From Paracoccaceae bacterium (GTDB lineage: Bacteria; Pseudomonadota; Alphaproteobacteria; Rhodobacterales; Rhodobacteraceae), in NCBI GenBank assembly GCA_018647275.1, contig JABGTH010000266.1, positions 1 through 10,245 of the forward strand: a stretch of DNA of 10,245 bases, written 5' to 3'. The notes under the pieces were generated by a model that did not search any database, had not been told where the DNA came from, and worked only from the letters and a program-made list of their open reading frames with translations. Positions 5,077-10,245 of the stretch are shown here, in pieces (the first letter of the stretch is position 1; each line of letters begins with the position of its first letter). The translations under genes were made by a program, and so were the position numbers.

Positions 5077-6945
5077 CTAGATCAGCACTCCATCAAAGAA
5101 TTGCGCAATCCCTTCAAAGTCGTCCAGTGGCTGAACCTTGGCGATGAATTGATCAGGACGCACAATTATCAAAGCGCCCTTGGCACCGTCAATACCGCGC
5201 AGATCAAACAGATCAGGGCCAGTTTTTAAATCAGGACAAAACGCCTTTTCGTAATCCATCAAACCATACCGTCCTTTACGAGGCAAAAGCATATCAGGCA
5301 GAGTGTCCAGCATCATATCGTGGTGCGAGGTTTGAAACACCGCCCGCACATCAATGATGCTGTCGATATTGGTGCCTGCGCGCGTATAACGCACCACAGG
5401 GCTGGCTGCGTCATCTGCCAGATAAGCACACAAGCCAGCAATATCGCCTCCGCTTTGCCCAACGTCACTGGCACCCGCAAAAGCCATCAACCGCCATCGC
5501 CCATCAGCCTTCAGCACATGACCCAACTGCATCGGCTTACCATCGCCCAAACGGACCACAGGGGCCGAATGGAACCGCATTCCAACCTTCAATCCAGTGG
5601 CCAAGGATTGATGTTGATCATCGCCCGTAATGGCAGAGCTGTCATAACGCGTCTCAACACCTGCCGTATAACGACCGTGCTTTTTGAAATAGCTTTGGAA
5701 CTGCGCAGCCTCTTCTGCGTTCTTGGTTTTCGCGCTGAACAAACGGGCCATATCACGATCAAATTCGATCAACTCTTTCGCCTTGGCACACCGTTCCTCT
5801 GAATAACTGTGCAACAACGATGGTTTGGCTTGGCCCCGCAAAACCGCCGCTAGCTTCCAACCCAAATTAAATGTATCCGCCATAGATACATTCATGCCCT
5901 GACCCGCTTTTGGGCTGTGGGTGTGACAGGCATCACCGGCGATAAACACTTGGGGATCACGCACGCTGCGCTGTTCATCAGGTACATCATCAAAGGCGTC
6001 ACACACACGTTGCCCGATCTCATAGGCGGACCACCATGCCACCTCTTTCACATCCAATGTATAGGGGGCCAAAATATCACGCGCCTTTGCGATCAACATA
6101 TCCGATGTCACATTGCGGTCTGCGGCACGTTCATCCCCATGCAATGCATCCAGCTCGATATACATGCGCACCATATAGCCACCCTCACGCGGGATGATCA
6201 GGATGCTGCCGTGGCTCTCGGATTGAATGGCTGCCTTCAGACGGATGTCAGGAAAATCAGTAACCGCCAAAACATCCATCACGCCCCAAAGCTGACGCGC
6301 TGCATCACCCTTCAGCGGATAGCCCAGCGACTCACGCACAACACTGCGCGCTCCATCACATCCCACGATATAGCGGGCACGGATGGTTTCCGTCTTACCC
6401 TCAGCCTCAAGGCAATTGTAAACCGCAGTCACAGAATAGTCGGGATCATCAGTCTGCGTGACAGATATCAGTTCGCGATTGTAATCTGGTACCAAACGCG
6501 TGGGGGCATTGCGCATGTGTTCTAGATAAAAGTCATGAACACGCGCCTGGCTTAAAATCACATGGGGCATCTCGGACAGATCATCCTCGACATCTTGAAT
6601 ACGGTCTGCGCGATGCAATCCCGAGCCATCAGGCTTGGGACGCCAAAAACCAACTTCGTTTACCCAATAGGATTCTTTTAACACCTTTTCGGCAAAGCCA
6701 AAGGCCTCAAACATCTCAATCGAACGACATGCGATTCCGTCAGCCTGCCCTACCTCAAGCGGACCAGATTTGCGTTCCGTGATGCGCGTTGTGATTTCAG
6801 AAAATTCCGCCAGTTGCGCCGCCAATGTCAAACCCGCAGGACCACAGCCAACAATCAAAACATCGACCTGATCAGAACCTGTATTCGAAGTTGCTTTTGA
6901 AACTGATGGGTCGCCCGTTTGAAATCCGTCCAAGTGATATTGCAT
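5077..6945 (-). CDS. mobA: 3-hydroxybenzoate 4-monooxygenase-like flavoprotein
   Basis: The 622-residue protein is a class A FAD monooxygenase of the phenol 2-hydroxylase type. From remembered sequence it closely resembles Comamonas MobA (3-hydroxybenzoate 4-monooxygenase, ~639 residues), including the opening MQYHLDGF and the GQADGIACRS block. The enzyme uses NADPH and O2 to convert 3-hydroxybenzoate to protocatechuate in the cytoplasm. The FAD-binding fingerprint GCGPAG is at 33-38, the DG motif VGCDGARS at 194-201, and the GD motif FIAGDACHTHSPKAGQG at 334-350. Residues from ~430 form the C-terminal thioredoxin-like dimerisation domain, ending normally. AAGGGG lies 9 bases before the ATG. 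No ring-cleavage gene is in the window. Phenol 2-monooxygenase is the main alternative; substrate specificity needs alignment. Confidence 0.9.
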   Translation of the reverse strand: MQYHLDGFQTGDPSVSKATSNTGSDQVDVLIVGCGPAGLTLAAQLAEFSEITTRITERKSGPLEVGQADGIACRSIEMFEAFGFAEKVLKESYWVNEVGFWRPKPDGSGLHRADRIQDVEDDLSEMPHVILSQARVHDFYLEHMRNAPTRLVPDYNRELISVTQTDDPDYSVTAVYNCLEAEGKTETIRARYIVGCDGARSVVRESLGYPLKGDAARQLWGVMDVLAVTDFPDIRLKAAIQSESHGSILIIPREGGYMVRMYIELDALHGDERAADRNVTSDMLIAKARDILAPYTLDVKEVAWWSAYEIGQRVCDAFDDVPDEQRSVRDPQVFIAGDACHTHSPKAGQGMNVSMADTFNLGWKLAAVLRGQAKPSLLHSYSEERCAKAKELIEFDRDMARLFSAKTKNAEEAAQFQSYFKKHGRYTAGVETRYDSSAITGDDQHQSLATGLKVGMRFHSAPVVRLGDGKPMQLGHVLKADGRWRLMAFAGASDVGQSGGDIAGLCAYLADDAASPVVRYTRAGTNIDSIIDVRAVFQTSHHDMMLDTLPDMLLPRKGRYGLMDYEKAFCPDLKTGPDLFDLRGIDGAKGALIIVRPDQFIAKVQPLDDFEGIAQFFDGVLI

Positions 6946-7023
6946 CCAACGCCGCCCCTTAATTCAGTTTGGCCAACCTATGACCCGTTTGTATCGCCGT
7001 CAAAGAATTGATGGGTCAGCTGC

Positions 7024-7096
7024 ATAATAGGTGCAAACCTTACCAGATAGTTACTGTCTATTTTCAAACGTTAACGCGTGCCATTTCTTAACGAAA
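7024..7096 (-). promoter_or_regulatory. Candidate mobA promoter with two LysR-type boxes
   Basis: On the minus strand TATTAT (7029-7024) matches the -10 consensus at five of six positions. The -35 position (7052-7047) has no consensus, as is common for activated promoters. ATAG-N7-CTAT (7047-7061) overlaps that -35 position, and TTTC-N5-GAAA (7084-7096) is centred 36 bases further upstream. Both satisfy T-N11-A. This matches the usual LysR layout of an activation site near -35 and a recognition site near -70. The regulator could be the convergent LysR-type gene; that link is inferred. Confidence 0.4.
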
Positions 7097-7119
7097 GATG
7101 AGTGGGCATGTGCGCGTAA

Positions 7120-7225
7120 AACTGTACAGATCAACGCCCAAACTGTGCAGTTTGTTCAAAACCGCCTTAAATAGCGCCTTTGCTGCTGTACTAAATGTAC
7201 AGATTGTCTTTTTAACTGCTCAGTT
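7120..7225. repeat. Four AACTG-NN-CAGTT-like palindromes in two pairs
   Basis: The sites are AACTGTACAGAT (7120-7131), AACTGTGCAGTT (7141-7152), AAATGTACAGAT (7193-7204) and AACTGCTCAGTT (7214-7225). The second and fourth are perfect dyads with 5-base arms. The first and third differ from each other at one position. Centres within each pair are 21 bases apart, and the inner sites of the two pairs are 52 apart, so all four would face one side of the helix. A CTGTAC (7186-7191) also makes an inverted repeat with GTACAG (7197-7202). This looks like an operator array for an unidentified regulator. Confidence 0.6.
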
Positions 7226-7323
7226 AGCTATGAAAACAGCATCGAACGCTGCGTTAAACACCCACCACTTGTCACCGTCCAACGCATCTGGAACAAAGAT
7301 CCAGAAACCAAAGGGCAGCTCAA

Positions 7324-8016
7324 ATGACCAACATCGTGATCCTCACCGGCGCAGGCATTTCAGCCGAAAGCGGTATCAGCACATTTCGTGATGAAGGCGG
7401 TCTGTGGGCCGACCACCGGATCGAAGATGTTGCCACCCCCGAAGGGTTTAAACGCGATCCCAAACTGGTCGTCTATTTTTACAACGAACGCCGCGCCCAA
7501 GCCGCAAGATCCGCTCCAAACCCCGCACATGAAGCGCTCGCGCGCCTTGAAGCAGAGCATAAGGGCGATCTGCTCTTAGTTACCCAAAACGTTGATGATT
7601 TGCACGAACGCGGCGGCAGCAATCACGTACTTCACATGCACGGTGCGCTAAATTCTGCGCTCTGTGCAAGTTGTGAACACCGCTGGACTGCGCCTATGAA
7701 AATGGCTGTTGGCGATGCCTGCCCCAACTGCGCGGCCCCAATGGCGCGCCCCGACATCGTGTGGTTCGGAGAAATGCCATATCAGATGGACCGGATCGAA
7801 CGCGCATTGGCCCAAGCGGACCTATTTGTCGCCATTGGCACATCAGGAAACGTCTATCCCGCAGCCGGATTCGTGCAAATGGCAGCCCACTACGGGGCCC
7901 ATACTATTGAACTGAATTTGGAACCCTCAGCCGTCGTGTCCCAATTTGCAGAAACCCGTTTCGGCAAAGCCGGTGAAACCGTCCCCGCATGGGTTGCCGA
8001 GGCTTTAGAAAATTAG
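7324..8016 (+). CDS. cobB: Sir2/CobB-type NAD-dependent protein deacylase
   Basis: This 230-residue sirtuin removes acyl groups from protein lysines in the cytoplasm, using NAD and releasing nicotinamide and O-acyl-ADP-ribose. The NAD site shows GAGISAESGISTFR at 9-22 and TQNVDDLH at 87-94 (Q88, N89, D91). The catalytic histidine is H106 in HMHG. Zinc ligands are C114/C117 and C133/C136. FYNERR at 52-57 supplies Y53 and R56, the Tyr-Arg pair of class III sirtuins (SIRT5, E. coli CobB) that binds succinyl and other acidic acyl groups, so desuccinylase as well as deacetylase activity is likely. The length matches short bacterial CobB. AAGGG lies about 9 bases before the ATG. It is divergent from the hydroxylase gene and convergent with the copper chaperone gene. 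Confidence 0.96.
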   Translation: MTNIVILTGAGISAESGISTFRDEGGLWADHRIEDVATPEGFKRDPKLVVYFYNERRAQAARSAPNPAHEALARLEAEHKGDLLLVTQNVDDLHERGGSNHVLHMHGALNSALCASCEHRWTAPMKMAVGDACPNCAAPMARPDIVWFGEMPYQMDRIERALAQADLFVAIGTSGNVYPAAGFVQMAAHYGAHTIELNLEPSAVVSQFAETRFGKAGETVPAWVAEALEN

Positions 8017-8040
8017 TCGAGCGCAAAAGCACGCCCGACT
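8015..8040 (-). terminator. Terminator of the copper chaperone gene
   Basis: AGTCG (8015-8019) pairs with CGACT (8036-8040), and GCG (8021-8023) with CGC (8032-8034). The base pair between these blocks is G-U on the minus-strand RNA and an A-C mismatch on the plus strand, so the stem is complete only leftward. There it is followed by AATTTTCT. The loop is 8 bases. The hairpin starts 14 bases after the chaperone stop and reaches into the cobB stop codon. It may act weakly for cobB too. Confidence 0.6.
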
Positions 8041-8053
8041 AAATAGTGTTTGT

Positions 8054-8527
8054 TTAGTGTGACTTGTGGTCATCGTGGCCTTTGGGTTTTCGCGCATTGT
8101 CGACAGGAATTTCGACAACCATTTCTGCGCCGGTTTCAAACTCAAACGTGACAAAAATCGTCTCCCCATCCACCAAAAATTTAGTCAATCCCATCATCAT
8201 AATGTGGTCACCACCGCGCTTCATCATGTGCATTTCGCCCGCAGGAATGGTGATACCACCTTCGATTTCGGTCATTTGCATAATGCCTTCACCGTTGTCG
8301 ATGTGCGTGTGTAGCTCAACACGTTTGGCAACGTCTGAACTGACACCCATCAGCGTGATGTCCTGATCGGAATGGTTCATCAGCGTCATAAACGCAGCAC
8401 CCGTTGGTGCATTCGGGCGCGCTGCACGTGCATAAGGATCTTTGACCATAAGGCCTTCAGCAAAAGCACTGGTGGTCATAAGCAGCGTCGCGGAAAAGCC
8501 GATGATGAAGGTAGATTTGAATGACAT
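8054..8527 (-). CDS. Periplasmic copper chaperone PCu(A)C family
   Basis: The 157-residue protein belongs to the PCu(A)C (formerly DUF461) family. It carries Cu(I) in the periplasm and helps deliver it, often with Sco proteins, to the CuA and CuB sites of cytochrome oxidase. A signal peptide spans ~1-23 with predicted cleavage after TSAFA. Copper ligands are offered by ELHTH (71-75), M83 and M85, EMHMM (98-102) and HIM (108-110), close to the family pattern H(M)x10Mx21HxM. The tail GHDDHKSH is extra metal-binding material seen in some homologues. AAAGGGC lies before the ATG. It follows the DUF2946-like gene by 46 bases on the same strand and probably shares its transcript. Confidence 0.93.
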   Translation of the reverse strand: MSFKSTFIIGFSATLLMTTSAFAEGLMVKDPYARAARPNAPTGAAFMTLMNHSDQDITLMGVSSDVAKRVELHTHIDNGEGIMQMTEIEGGITIPAGEMHMMKRGGDHIMMMGLTKFLVDGETIFVTFEFETGAEMVVEIPVDNARKPKGHDDHKSH

Positions 8528-8573
8528 TTTTTATGCCCTTTTTGTCGTGTGATTATAAAATTCGAGGTTTGGA

Positions 8574-8927
8574 TCAGACGACTGCAGGCGGCGCACGTGA
8601 CAGGTAAGAATGCTCATCAACGTTGCTATGGGCAGCAACGCAAACCATTGTAATATGTGGAGACAGCACAAGAACTGCAGGTGAAACCGCCGTACCCATT
8701 GGTGCGGCATCTATCAAAGTAAGCGTGCAATCAGGACAGAAGTGCGGCGCCTGCGTAGGCTGCCTCTGCTCATCCATGTAAACCACAACTGACTGGGTCC
8801 CAACACATAGAACCATTTTGCCCGTCGCACCCGCAGCACCACGAGCTCCCGCCATGCTTTGCCCAGTAAGGACCAAAACAACTGCAAGGCATATCGCAAT
8901 GAAATGTGCGCGGATATTCACAGGCAT
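8574..8927 (-). CDS. DUF2946-like small membrane or secreted protein
   Basis: This 117-residue protein has an N-terminal hydrophobic segment (about 8-22) that could be a signal or membrane anchor. The body contains C41 and the motif HFCPDCTL at 62-69, and the chain ends in RAPPAVV. These traits resemble the DUF2946 family, small proteins often encoded beside copper-handling genes. Their biochemical role is not established; the CxxC with the nearby histidine suggests metal binding or redox work. The gene lies just upstream of the PCu(A)C chaperone on the same strand, supporting a copper link. No ribosome binding site is visible before the ATG, and the candidate promoter would start transcription only a few bases upstream, so a near-leaderless message is possible. 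Confidence 0.75.
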   Translation of the reverse strand: MPVNIRAHFIAICLAVVLVLTGQSMAGARGAAGATGKMVLCVGTQSVVVYMDEQRQPTQAPHFCPDCTLTLIDAAPMGTAVSPAVLVLSPHITMVCVAAHSNVDEHSYLSRAPPAVV

Positions 8928-8939
8928 GGGATCTACAGC

Positions 8940-8967
8940 TTAATTAAAATCAAAACAACTGCGTCAA
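8940..8967 (-). promoter_or_regulatory. Candidate promoter of the copper pair
   Basis: On the minus strand TTGACG (8967-8962) matches the -35 consensus at five of six positions. After 16 bases AATTAA (8945-8940) is a weak -10. The start point would be only about 6 bases before the ATG at 8927, implying a very short leader. No specific copper-regulator operator (for example a CueR-type dyad) was recognised. Confidence 0.4.
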
Positions 8968-8977
8968 AACGAAACAA

Positions 8978-9000
8978 CCCCGCCTGCAAAGCAGACGGGG
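8978..9000 (-). terminator. rpmB transcription terminator
   Basis: The minus-strand RNA forms CCCCGTCTGC / GCAGGCGGGG with a 3-base TTT loop, a 10-pair stem including one G-U pair that is a C-A mismatch on the other strand. TTGTTTCGTTTT follows directly. It lies 24 bases after the rpmB stop. This is a typical intrinsic terminator. Confidence 0.85.
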
Positions 9001-9024
9001 TCAAATCGATCAATCTTCAAAAAG

Positions 9025-9315
9025 TTAAGCAGCTGCTGCTTGGGCTTTCGAGATTTCTTTTTTTACTTTCAAAGCGCTGTCAGACAACTCAGTGTCCTTT
9101 GCTTTCGCCATGAATGCGTCCAAACCACCGCGGTGGTCAACGGTGCGCAAAGCAGCCGCAGAGATGCGGAACTTGATGCCACGACCAAGAACTTCGGACT
9201 GCAAAGTCACATCGTTCAAGTTCGGCAAGAACCGACGCTTAGTTTTGTTGTTCGCATGGCTGACATTGTTGCCAGACATGGGGCCTTTACCGGTCAATTC
9301 GCAACGACGCGACAT
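9025..9315 (-). CDS. rpmB: 50S ribosomal protein L28
   Basis: The 96-residue basic protein is ribosomal protein L28 of the large subunit. The start MSRRCELTGKGPMSGNNVSHANNKTKRRFLPNL is a clear family signature, followed by LGRGIKFRISAAALRTVDHRGGLDAFM. The length and the Ala/Lys-rich tail are typical of alphaproteobacterial L28. AAGGA lies about 8 bases before the ATG. The gene has its own promoter 85 bases upstream and a strong terminator downstream, so it is a single-gene unit, as is common in Rhodobacterales. Confidence 0.98.
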   Translation of the reverse strand: MSRRCELTGKGPMSGNNVSHANNKTKRRFLPNLNDVTLQSEVLGRGIKFRISAAALRTVDHRGGLDAFMAKAKDTELSDSALKVKKEISKAQAAAA

Positions 9316-9407
9316 GGGATCATCCTTTTGCTCAGGTCGTGATCGAGGCGGTCCTCTAACACAACGCCGGATGCAGACTTAGGTCGCACCCATAAATTCG
9401 TTCGCTG

Positions 9408-9436
9408 GCAATAGGAGGAATCGCAGGGCTGGTCAA
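9408..9436 (-). promoter_or_regulatory. rpmB promoter (sigma-70 type)
   Basis: TTGACC (9436-9431), 17 bases, then TATTGC (9413-9408) on the minus strand. The -35 matches consensus at five of six positions and the spacing is ideal. The predicted start near 9401 gives a leader of about 85 bases before rpmB. Confidence 0.65.
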
Positions 9437-9592
9437 CCCAAATAGCCAGTATCTCTCATTCCTTTTGCAGAAAACCCTACGATGACAACATCAATCTGCA
9501 ACGAACGACGTTTCCGACCATCATTCACCACAACTTACCACAAGACCTTGTACGCACACAAACGGCTTACCAACATTCATCTTACCAAATAA

Positions 9593-9605
9593 ACTCCGAG
9601 GGAGT
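9593..9605 (-). terminator. Possible short terminator after meaB
   Basis: On the minus strand ACTCC (9605-9601) pairs with GGAGT (9597-9593) around a 3-base CTC loop, followed by TTATTTGG. It lies 33 bases after the meaB stop. The stem is only five pairs, so termination would be weak. Confidence 0.35.
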
Positions 9606-9638
9606 GCGCAGAACGGGAGCTGGTCTCCTTTTTACGTT

Positions 9639-10245
9639 TTACGATTCGCGCAACACAGACACCATTTGCGCCGCGGCAACCGCGGGGGGGGTCTTGCCTC
9701 GCGCAACCTCCCCACCAAGACGCTTCATCTCATGGGCCACATCACGACGATCCAATTGCGCCAACAACAACTTACGCACGTCTTCCTCAAACCAGTAACG
9801 CGCCTGGGTTGATCGGGTTCCATCAAAGAACCCATTGGCACGGCGCCATCCGTCCAACTCAAGCATCGCAGTCCATGCGTCTTCGAACCCGTCTTCTTCC
9901 AAGGCCGAAACCGTCAGTGCTTTAGGAAAGCCCTCAGGATCTTGCGGACGTTTGCGCATCAAACGGAGCGCACCGGAATAATCCGCGCGCGTGCGCATCG
10001 CGACTGGTTTCAGATCGCCGTCCGCTTTGTTGACCAAGATGATATCGGCCATCTCCATGATACCGCGTTTTACGCCTTGCAACTCATCCCCACCCGCAGG
10101 TGCCAATAACAACATGACCAGATCAGACATCTGGGCCACAACCGTTTCTGATTGCCCAACGCCCACAGTTTCAATCAACACCACATCAAAGCCTGCGCCT
10201 TCACACAAGGCAACAGCCTCGCGCGTGCGCCGCGCGACCCCCCCC
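9639..10245 (-). CDS. meaB: MeaB/ArgK GTPase, C-terminal part (cut by window edge)
   Basis: The reading frame is open to the window edge and gives 201 residues beginning GGVARRTREAVALCEGAGFD. This is the C-terminal two thirds of MeaB, a G3E P-loop GTPase (~325 residues) that loads and protects adenosylcobalamin-dependent methylmalonyl-CoA mutase. Visible GTPase motifs are ETVGVGQSE (switch region) and VNKAD (the NKxD guanine-specificity motif). The C-terminal helices include the segment ending WFEEDVRKLLLAQLDRRDV, used for dimerisation in the family. The P-loop lies outside the window. The TTG at 10208 is internal, not a start. The mutase gene is not in view. Alternative older names are ArgK and LAO/AO transport ATPase. 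Confidence 0.93.
   Translation of the reverse strand, partial: GGVARRTREAVALCEGAGFDVVLIETVGVGQSETVVAQMSDLVMLLLAPAGGDELQGVKRGIMEMADIILVNKADGDLKPVAMRTRADYSGALRLMRKRPQDPEGFPKALTVSALEEDGFEDAWTAMLELDGWRRANGFFDGTRSTQARYWFEEDVRKLLLAQLDRRDVAHEMKRLGGEVARGKTPPAVAAAQMVSVLRES

Larger units (their letters stand above)
6946..7323. promoter_or_regulatory. Divergent regulatory region mobA-like / cobB
   Basis: This 378-base stretch lies between two divergent genes. Near the mobA side it holds a -10-like TATTAT (minus strand, 7029-7024) and two T-N11-A dyads (7047-7061 and 7084-7096). The middle holds four AACTG-NN-CAGTT-like palindromes (7120-7225). The side next to cobB is otherwise plain. A 97-codon frame starting at 7098 runs across the cobB start and has no protein-like features, so I treat the region as non-coding. 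Confidence 0.6.
9316..9638. other. Intergenic region rpmB / meaB
   Basis: These 323 bases hold no credible gene. They contain the rpmB leader and promoter (to 9436) and a short hairpin after meaB (9593-9605). GGAG-N5-CTCC followed by TTTTT at about 9615-9634 would suit plus-strand termination, but no plus-strand gene precedes it. The middle (9440-9590) shows nothing recognisable. Confidence 0.6.

Noticed and set aside
5320..5802. 160-codon frame antisense to the mobA-like gene
   Set aside because: Same reason: it lies wholly within a confirmed gene and shows no domain or start signal.
5917..6525. 202-codon frame antisense to the mobA-like gene
   Set aside because: The minus-strand frame is a clear full-length flavoprotein; the antisense frame is a shadow of its codon bias.
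7098..7391. 97-codon plus-strand frame between mobA-like gene and cobB
   Set aside because: It crosses the well-supported cobB start in another frame, contains the operator palindromes, has no ribosome binding site, and its product has no protein-like pattern.
9615..9634. Terminator GGAG-N5-CTCC followed by TTTTT on the plus strand
   Set aside because: No plus-strand gene precedes it and the stem is only 4 pairs, so it is probably chance.
10206..10208. TTG as the start of a 189-residue GTPase gene
   Set aside because: The frame continues to the window edge with MeaB-conserved residues (GGVARRTREA), so the gene is simply cut by the window.

Overview
The window looks like chromosomal DNA from an alphaproteobacterium of the Rhodobacterales (roseobacter type). 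This rests on protein-level resemblance: a short RNase E/G joined to infA, maf and yacG, a MeaB-type GTPase, a PCu(A)C copper chaperone with a DUF2946-like partner, and a MobA-like aromatic hydroxylase. No transposase, integrase, CRISPR array or phage gene is visible, so most of the window is ordinary core and catabolic genome. The most unusual content lies in the intergenic regulatory DNA.

Layout. 1-1582: an AraC-type regulator on the minus strand. Just 3' of it are two tandem boxes placed like AraC-activator sites in front of a leftward promoter, and upstream of it is a dense cluster of AACAC/GTGTT half-sites. 1583-3812: a minus-strand housekeeping block, read infA > maf > short RNase E/G > yacG > tRNA-Phe, with tight spacing or overlap among the last three protein genes. 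A long hairpin between infA and maf overlaps the maf ribosome binding site. 4108-5073: a plus-strand LysR-type regulator, tail to tail with 5077-6945, a 3-hydroxybenzoate 4-monooxygenase-like flavoprotein on the minus strand. 6946-7323: a 378-base divergent regulatory region holding LysR-type boxes next to a probable mobA -10, and four AACTG-NN-CAGTT-like palindromes in two equally spaced pairs. 7324-8016: a CobB-type sirtuin deacylase (plus strand). 8054-8927: a small copper-related pair on the minus strand (DUF2946-like protein, then PCu(A)C chaperone). 9025-9315: rpmB (L28) with a recognisable promoter and terminator. 9639-10245: the C-terminal two thirds of MeaB, cut by the window edge.

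How the parts work together. The infA block serves translation initiation, RNA processing, nucleotide-pool or division control and gyrase control. The LysR/MobA pair suggests use of 3-hydroxybenzoate, feeding protocatechuate to ring cleavage elsewhere in the genome. The copper pair would act in periplasmic delivery of copper to cytochrome oxidase. MeaB protects methylmalonyl-CoA mutase. I see no wholly new multi-gene system. The best leads are the operator array at 7120-7225, the AraC-box promoter at 135-182, the half-site cluster at 1416-1557 and the maf leader hairpin.
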